7,583 nucleotides of DNA, taken from assembly GCA_021850555.1 (NCBI GenBank), contig JAJZLX010000679.1, forward strand, positions 1 through 7,583. Direction: 5' to 3'. Under the pieces are notes generated by a model that did no database searches, was not told where the DNA came from, and saw nothing but the letters and a program-made list of their open reading frames with translations. Origin of the DNA: Pseudomonadota bacterium (GTDB lineage Bacteria > Pseudomonadota > Gammaproteobacteria > Steroidobacterales > Steroidobacteraceae). A program made the position numbers and the translations under genes. Positions 1 to 3,323 of the stretch are shown in pieces; positions within the stretch are counted from its first letter, which is position 1, and each line of letters starts with the position of its first letter.

Positions 1-79
1 GCACATCCGATTCGGCCACATACCACACTGCGGCCTCGGGATCCCATTGGCAAGTGACGGTGTAGACCTTCGTGGGCAT
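1..79 (-). CDS. DUF1902 domain protein, N-terminal 26 codons (cut by window edge)
   Basis: Reading the minus strand from ATG at 79-77 gives MPTKVYTVTCQWDPEAAVWY followed by VAESDV, and then the window ends. The pattern of a beta strand, W-D-x-E-A-x-V-W-Y-V-A-x-S-D-V is the typical start of DUF1902 proteins, small HicB-like proteins of about 60-80 residues that are often found next to HicA-type toxins. The biochemical role of the family is poorly defined; an antitoxin-like role is inference. There is no good Shine-Dalgarno sequence before the ATG. The upstream DNA instead carries GTTCC half-sites at 10-bp spacing, which could be an operator. The gene is last in a minus-strand series with the antitoxin and a small remnant, so a second toxin-antitoxin pair may continue beyond the left edge. 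The family call rests on 26 residues. Confidence 0.65.
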   Translation of the reverse strand, partial: MPTKVYTVTCQWDPEAAVWYVAESDV

Positions 80-87
80 GGATTGTG

Positions 88-124
88 GCGGAACGCTAAG
101 GAACACTGCGGAACGCTTGGGAAA
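88..124. repeat. GGAAC repeats at exact 10-bp spacing
   Basis: GGAAC occurs at 90-94, 100-104 and 110-114, with GGAAA at 120-124, so the motif falls on one face of the helix. The longer unit GCGGAACGCT occurs twice (88-97 and 108-117). The array lies just upstream of the DUF1902 start at 79, where an operator or promoter would sit. The same GGAACGCT octamer recurs at 2932-2939, about 20 bp from the tRNA-Ala attachment core. A 10-bp-spaced TTCC pair also lies at 2842-2859. Binding of a regulator or excisionase is inference. Confidence 0.5.
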
Positions 125-179
125 GTATCACGTCGTCCCGGGCCGTCTCATGCAAGCTCAAGCGGAGCCGCGAAATGGC

Positions 180-401
180 TCACGGGGACGGCGTATAGCC
201 TGAATGTGCCTGTTCGCGCAACGCTGCCGCCTTGCGCAATTCGGTGATGTGATGCTGCACGCAGCGCAGGGTGGGCAACTCGTCGGTATCGCTGACAGCG
301 GCCGCCAATGCCGCCAGGACGCGCTTGGCCGCCCCGCGTGCGGGCCCGGGATTCGCCTCGAGCAGCGCCTCGATGGTGCTGCTTCGGCTTGTGCGCCATC
401 A
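180..401 (-). pseudogene. small unrecognised gene remnant with a one-base frameshift
   Basis: ATG at 399-397 starts MAHKPKQ. After one extra base (position 378) the next frame gives TIEALLEANPGPARGAAKRV and continues through alternating Ala/Leu and charged stretches to SGYTPSP and TGA at 182-180. Removing one base would give a 72-residue protein that looks like a genuine small helical protein, with GC-ending codons. The ATG overlaps the TGA of a preceding short frame (401-399, TGATG), a layout typical of translationally coupled genes; that frame ends REQTVVALAKAAG and may be the tail of another lost gene. The remnant follows the antitoxin in the same direction, about 48 bp downstream. I do not recognise the family. 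An alternative is that the downstream frame is chance coding-like sequence in GC-rich DNA. Confidence 0.35.
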
Positions 402-448
402 GCCTGCAGCCTTGGCGAGCGCTACAACGGTCTGCTCGCGTAGTGGGC

Positions 449-829
449 TCAGGCCGGAGCGCGCGCCGATTGCCGCTGACGTGATCGCCGTCGGCCCTGC
501 GGTTTGGCCGAGGGTGTGATATCGCCGAGCCCTTTGAGCTTCACTGGGTTGCGGTTCGGGAATTCGGCCACCAGCGCGAGCCGCCCCCCGGCCTTGCGAA
601 CGTAGCGATCGAGCGTCGAGATCAGCATGTCGGTACGGCCCTCGAGGCGCGAGACGGCTTCTTGGCCAATGCCGAGGTCCTTAGCCACCTTGGTCTGCGT
701 ACGCCCCAATGCCCGCCGCAGATCGCGCAGCGACATCTCCTCGGCAATCAGCTCGGTCGCCCGGCGCTCGATCTTCTCGCGGCGCTCGGCAGGCAGGCTG
801 GCCATCATTTCAGCGAGTGTGCGTCCCAT
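449..829 (-). CDS. higA: HigA-like antitoxin, XRE-family helix-turn-helix
   Basis: This 126-residue protein is expected to bind and neutralise a RelE/HigB-type mRNA-cleaving toxin and to repress its own operon in the cytoplasm. Residues 1-35 are a helical region (MGRTLAEMMASLPAERREKI at the start), typical of antitoxins paired with Gp49-like toxins. The helix-turn-helix lies at about 43-65, with TQTKVAKDLGIGQEAVSRLE. The segment after 80 (GGRLALVAEFPN) resembles the usual beta segment, and the tail is very basic (GRRRSRQRQ). The reading frame stays open upstream to 1045, but ATG at 829 is preferred: it has a GGAG Shine-Dalgarno six bases upstream, it matches family N-termini, and it leaves a 23-bp gap after the toxin frame. 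The order toxin then antitoxin matches higBA. The gene is intact although its toxin is broken. Confidence in the family is high; the exact partner specificity is inferred. Confidence 0.88.
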   Translation of the reverse strand: MGRTLAEMMASLPAERREKIERRATELIAEEMSLRDLRRALGRTQTKVAKDLGIGQEAVSRLEGRTDMLISTLDRYVRKAGGRLALVAEFPNRNPVKLKGLGDITPSAKPQGRRRSRQRQSARAPA

Positions 830-852
830 AGGGTTCTCCGTCGTATCAGTGA

Positions 853-1239
853 TCACTTCTTGCGGGCCGGCTCGGGAGCCTTCTGCGCCAGCTTCAATCG
901 CTCGAGGTGTATGTCGAATCGTGCATCGGCGGTGGCAATGAGCCCGCGATAAAACCGTTTCTCGCTGGTACCGGACTTGTCGCCGGCCGCCAGCAATACC
1001 CCGTGCCGCCGCGGATCGAAGGCGAATGCTGTACGCCACACTCAATCGGCGGCATCGAAGCGCAACTCCTTGAGGTTTACATGCTTCGAGCCCTTCAGCG
1101 TGTCAACCGTCGGCCGCCCGAGCGTGGGGCCAAATTGTTCAAGCAGCTTCACTTGCGCCAGAAGCTCATCCTGTACCGCTTGGTCGAGCGCGGTGAATTC
1201 GCTCACAAATTCATCGACCAGCTCGACGGTCCACATCAT
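853..1239 (-). pseudogene. higB: HigB/RelE-family (Gp49-like) toxin, interrupted by in-frame TGA
   Basis: The frame starts at ATG 1239 (MMWTVELVDEFVSEFTALD) and runs 65 codons to FDAAD, then TGA at 1044-1042. It continues in the same frame with VWRTAFAFDPRRHGVLLAAG to a second stop at 855-853. Joined, this is a 128-codon gene of normal length for RelE/ParE-superfamily Gp49-like toxins, which cleave mRNA at the ribosome. Family hallmarks lie on both sides: GRPTVDTLKGSKHVNLKELR before the stop, and AFAFDPRR, GDKSG and EKRFY after it. Relatives typically read FDAADGVWR, so the TGA most simply replaces a Gly codon (GGA to TGA). The truncated 65-residue product lacks the C-terminal half of the fold. 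The codon after TGA is GTG, so weak re-initiation is conceivable. The gene starts 44 bp after the integrase stop and lies 23 bp before the antitoxin. Confidence 0.85.
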
Positions 1240-1280
1240 GCCAATAATATACCCTATAGGTCATATGATTGAAAATGCAT
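1240..1280 (-). promoter_or_regulatory. probable promoter/operator of the toxin-antitoxin operon
   Basis: This short stretch between the integrase stop and the toxin ATG is strikingly AT-rich compared with its surroundings. On the minus strand TTTTCA is followed 18 bp later by TATATT, a plausible but weak sigma70 pair. Between them lies the perfect 8-bp palindrome CCTATAGG (1253-1260), which would suit autorepression by the XRE antitoxin. No clear Shine-Dalgarno precedes the toxin ATG, so the transcript may have a very short leader. The promoter role is inference from position and composition. Confidence 0.5.
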
Positions 1281-1283
1281 AGT

Positions 1284-2618
1284 CTATGCGGATCGCACCG
1301 GGGCCGTTCGCGGCTCAAGCGGAACGACGGGGTGTTCTCGGCCTTCCACGATGGCAGCCAGGTGCTCGCCCCAACGCTCGAGCGCCGCGCGCTTCTCCGG
1401 CAGGTAGTCATGCCGGTCGTACACCTCGGCGATGTCGCCGGTCGAGTGATTGAGCACCTTCTCGACGTGCAGGCGCGGCACGCCGAGCTTGGTCATGAAG
1501 CTCGTCGCGGTGCGCCGCAGGTCGTGCGGCGTGAAGTGCGCGATGCCGAAGTGTTCGGCGTTCTGGCGCACGGCGCGGCTCAGCACCGCTTCGCTGTATG
1601 AGCGCGCGTGGTGCCTGCTCGCATGCGCGGGTAGCACGGCGGGGCTGTCGCCGGCCAGCTCCTTGAGCCGGCGCAGCAGCTCGAGCGCCAGATCGGACAG
1701 CGGCACGACATGCGGCTCGGGCTTGTCGCGGCGCGTATGGCTCGACTTCAGCAGCTCGATGGGGATGGTCCAGCGCTTCGCATCGAGGTCGAAGTGATCC
1801 CAACGCGCATGCGTCAGCTCGCCGCGGCGCTGCCCGGTCGCGAGGAGGAGCTTCAGCGCGAGGCGCGTCGGCTCGGCCATCTCGGCGCTGTCGAGCGTCC
1901 ACCAGAGTGTCTTGACCTCCTCGGCCGTCAGGATTCGATCGCGCGGCCGTTCCTTGCCGCCGGGCGCCTCAACGCCAGCCATTGGCGAGGCCGCAATCAG
2001 GTCTTTGGCCGCAGCCCACTCGAACAGCTGCTTGAGCAGCGCATACGTGCGATTGGCCGCCACCGGCGCGCCCCGGTCAACAACGCTGTCGAGAAACCCG
2101 ATGATCTGGCGTTTGGTCAGCTCGGGGGCCTTCATGCGGCCAAGCTCGCTCAGGAAGGTCGGCACGGGCTTGGGACCCTTCTTGTGCCGCCGAGCGGACG
2201 CATCCGGCGGCACGTAGCCGAGGAGGGCAGCGGCGGCATCCGGGCGTTTGCGGGCATCGGCCTTCGTCGCGACCCACTTGCCGGCCGTCTCGTCCCAACG
2301 CTCGCCGCGCAGCCGGCGGTGTACGAACTGCTCGACGAGGCTGCTCACCGTGTCAGCGCCGGCACGCTCGGCCCTGACGCGCTCGTCGGCTTGCTGTCGC
2401 TTCTCGCGCTGCTCGACTGGATCGAGGCCCTCGGCGAGTTCGCGCTGCGCCTGGCGGTGCAACTCGTGAGCCGTGGCGAGAGACAGGCCGCCGCGACCGA
2501 ACTCCCCGAGCACCATCACGCGGCGCTCGCCGGCGGGGCTGGTGTAGCGGAAGCGGAAGCTCACGACTCCCGAGGGGTACACGCGCACCATCAAACCCTC
2601 GCGGCCATCGACGGTCAC
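1284..2618 (-). CDS. P4/DUF4102-type tyrosine integrase (N-terminus probably lost to a frameshift)
   Basis: This site-specific recombinase would integrate and excise the island at a tRNA gene. From GTG 2618 it has 444 residues. The N-terminal arm-DNA-binding domain covers about 1-95 (GLMVRVYPSGVVSFRFRY), a core-binding SAM-like domain about 150-220, and the catalytic domain about 225-415. The active-site set is visible: R264 in ATGQRRGEL, H303 in HVVPLS, H365 and R368 in HDLRR, H391 in LNHSTG and nucleophile Y400 in EVYDRHDY. The GTG start is poor: it has only a weak ribosome site, and the conserved arm domain continues 24 codons further upstream in frame. The expected start is ATG 2691, which has a GGAGGG Shine-Dalgarno but is out of frame by one base. 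The promoter side faces the tRNA-Ala attachment core about 270 bp away. The catalytic body is intact; function with the shortened N-terminus is uncertain. Confidence 0.92.
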   Translation of the reverse strand: MTVDGREGLMVRVYPSGVVSFRFRYTSPAGERRVMVLGEFGRGGLSLATAHELHRQAQRELAEGLDPVEQREKRQQADERVRAERAGADTVSSLVEQFVHRRLRGERWDETAGKWVATKADARKRPDAAAALLGYVPPDASARRHKKGPKPVPTFLSELGRMKAPELTKRQIIGFLDSVVDRGAPVAANRTYALLKQLFEWAAAKDLIAASPMAGVEAPGGKERPRDRILTAEEVKTLWWTLDSAEMAEPTRLALKLLLATGQRRGELTHARWDHFDLDAKRWTIPIELLKSSHTRRDKPEPHVVPLSDLALELLRRLKELAGDSPAVLPAHASRHHARSYSEAVLSRAVRQNAEHFGIAHFTPHDLRRTATSFMTKLGVPRLHVEKVLNHSTGDIAEVYDRHDYLPEKRAALERWGEHLAAIVEGREHPVVPLEPRTAPVRSA

Positions 2619-2684
2619 GTCATAGCGCTTCGTGGGGCGGTTCCGGGGCTCGCTACGGGCCCCGAGCCACGTGGCGGTGATCTC

Positions 2685-2700
2685 TTTTCATAGACCCTCC
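2685..2700 (-). promoter_or_regulatory. strong ribosome site and ATG of the integrase, out of frame by one A
   Basis: On the minus strand GGAGGG (2700-2695) precedes ATG at 2691-2689 by three bases, then comes AAAAGAGATC. As written, the frame reads M-K-R-D-H and stops after 12 codons. With three A's instead of four it reads MKEITATWLGARSEPRNRP and joins the integrase frame at V-T-V-D-G. An indel in the A4 run (2685-2688) therefore separates the best start from the body. It may be a true mutation, a sequencing error, or a slippage site. Confidence 0.7.
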
Positions 2701-2711
2701 GCAGTTCGCCG

Positions 2712-2823
2712 CTGGTACCCCGATACAAGAGGTCGCGAGGGGTATGCAAGGGGTCGGCTGGGGGTACCAGTGGGGGTGCCAGGTATGTCAAGAACATGCC
2801 CGGCGTACCAGCCGGGGTACCAG
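2712..2823. repeat. five GGGGTACCAG-type repeats: candidate integrase arm sites
   Basis: GGGGTACCAG occurs exactly at 2761-2770 and 2814-2823 on the plus strand and inverted at 2712-2721. One-mismatch copies lie at 2773-2782 (GGGGTGCCAG) and 2802-2811 (GGCGTACCAG). They all sit between the integrase start and the tRNA-Ala core, where arm-type sites of P4-like integrases or excisionase sites are expected. The remainder of 2692-2958 holds no convincing gene. Confidence 0.6.
2724..2758 (+). repeat. two degenerate copies of the tRNA-Ala core sequence
   Basis: CAAGAGGTCG at 2726-2735 matches exactly the tRNA-derived core at 2966-2975, 240 bp to the right. A second copy, ATGCAAGGGGTCGGC at 2744-2758, matches the tRNA segment at 2963-2977 with two mismatches. 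Both are in the same orientation as the tRNA fragment. They could be secondary core-type integrase sites or scars of earlier integration; chance is possible for matches of this length. Confidence 0.4.
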
Positions 2824-2841
2824 AAACTCGCGTCTCGTGAA

Positions 2842-2859
2842 TTCCTAACCGTTCCTAAC
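2842..2859. repeat. TTCCTAAC direct repeat at 10-bp spacing
   Basis: TTCCTAAC occurs at 2842-2849 and 2852-2859, exactly one helical turn apart, inside the presumed attachment arm. The motif resembles the GTTCC series on the minus strand at 90-114 and the GGAACGCT at 2932-2939. Shared binding by an island regulator or excisionase is a guess. Confidence 0.4.
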
Positions 2860-2958
2860 GATGCCGTGCTAGAGTGCCGGCGAATGCAGGGTTTCGTGGC
2901 TGGGTTGCGAACCATACGCTGGGCATACACCGGAACGCTCAGGCATGCGACGTCTGCG

Positions 2959-3002
2959 TGGCATGCAAGAGGTCGACGGTTCGATCCCGTCTGGCTCCAC
3001 CA
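2959..3002 (+). other. attachment-site core: 3' part of tRNA-Ala(GGC)
   Basis: From the end backwards this is CCA (3000-3002), discriminator A2999, acceptor 3' strand TGGCTCC (2992-2998), T stem GACGG/CCGTC around loop TTCGATC (2975-2991), variable loop, anticodon-stem 3' strand GCAAG (2965-2969), and anticodon GGC (2960-2962) after T2959. The 5' half is absent: the sequence where acceptor and D-arm should lie does not pair or resemble a tRNA, and the anticodon-stem 5' side has a mismatch. Tyrosine integrases that use tRNA genes commonly recombine at the anticodon loop and leave such a fragment at the far end. In this orientation the island is to the left and host DNA to the right. GGCATGC is repeated just to the left (2942-2948 and 2960-2966), which could be paired core sites. 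Confidence 0.75.
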
Positions 3003-3032
3003 ATGACTTACGTGCGATTAGGTGCCCGCTTG

Positions 3033-3050
3033 TGGCCACCTTTGTGGCCA
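3033..3050. repeat. small hairpin, 7-bp stem with 4-base loop
   Basis: TGGCCAC (3033-3039) and GTGGCCA (3044-3050) pair around CTTT. It lies 30 bp beyond the tRNA fragment. No T-run follows on either strand, so it is a poor intrinsic terminator. Because TGGCCA is itself palindromic, it is also a direct repeat of TGTGGCCA. Confidence 0.4.
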
Positions 3051-3105
3051 ATCTCTCAAAGCAGCCCCTCCCTGTTAGCGCCCACGGCCCACCGAGGAGG
3101 CAGCC

Positions 3106-3309
3106 ATGCTCATCGCCGATCCCATTGCGCCCGCTGCGGCGCAGGCGCTCGAGGTCCCGGCCGTCATCGCCGGCAGCGTCAAAACCTGCTTCGATTCAGC
3201 GCCGCGCTCACGCAGGCCGACCAAGTGCACCAGCGGCCGGCAAGGCGACCGCAGCCAGAAGAGCCCCCCCAACCTGTACGGAACCGTACGGTTCCGTACG
3301 CGGCATTGA
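3106..3309 (+). CDS. possible 67-residue hypothetical protein
   Basis: ATG 3106 is preceded at five bases by a strong GGAGG ribosome site, the best argument for this ORF. The first 27 residues (MLIADPIAPAAAQALEVPAV and on) look like a plausible protein start. Afterwards the composition turns to Arg/Ser/Pro-rich residues, and the frame runs through the 24-bp palindrome at 3276-3299 before TGA. The alternative frame from about 3182 (LLRFSAALTQAD) also looks protein-like, so a frameshifted remnant is possible. I recognise no family. It is convergent with the TonB-dependent receptor, and its end lies 15 bp from that gene's stop. Confidence is low. Confidence 0.25.
   Translation: MLIADPIAPAAAQALEVPAVIAGSVKTCFDSAPRSRRPTKCTSGRQGDRSQKSPPNLYGTVRFRTRH
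3276..3299. repeat. perfect 24-bp palindrome downstream of the receptor gene
   Basis: The two 12-base halves, GTACGGAACCGT and its complement, join without a spacer. The left arm holds GGAACC, the right GGTTCC, and the centre is CGTACG. It sits 24 bp past the receptor stop. As RNA it could fold into a 9-10-bp stem with a 4-6-base loop, but no T-run follows, so a rho-independent terminator is unlikely. An operator or recombinase site is possible. Confidence 0.75.
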
Positions 3310-3323
3310 CCCATTATCCCGAG

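Noticed and set aside
1042..1044. TGA as selenocysteine or programmed readthrough in the toxin
   Set aside because: No selenocysteine-type hairpin is evident downstream, the family has Gly here, and a simple point mutation explains it.
830..1045. Upstream 72-codon extension of the antitoxin frame
   Set aside because: It overlaps the toxin gene on the same strand, and ATG 829 has a proper ribosome site and the family N-terminus.
1710..2693. Long 327-codon plus-strand frame opposite the integrase
   Set aside because: It is antisense to a gene with all integrase catalytic motifs; long opposite frames are common in GC-rich DNA. The same applies to 1408-1902 and 1450-1797.
2927..3002. A complete 76-base tRNA
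   Set aside because: The 5' acceptor strand and D-arm are absent and the anticodon stem has a mismatch; only the 3' part is tRNA-derived.
2869..3051. Minus-strand frame containing VEPDGIEPSTSCMP
   Set aside because: It is the antisense translation of the tRNA-Ala fragment, a well-known false protein in databases.
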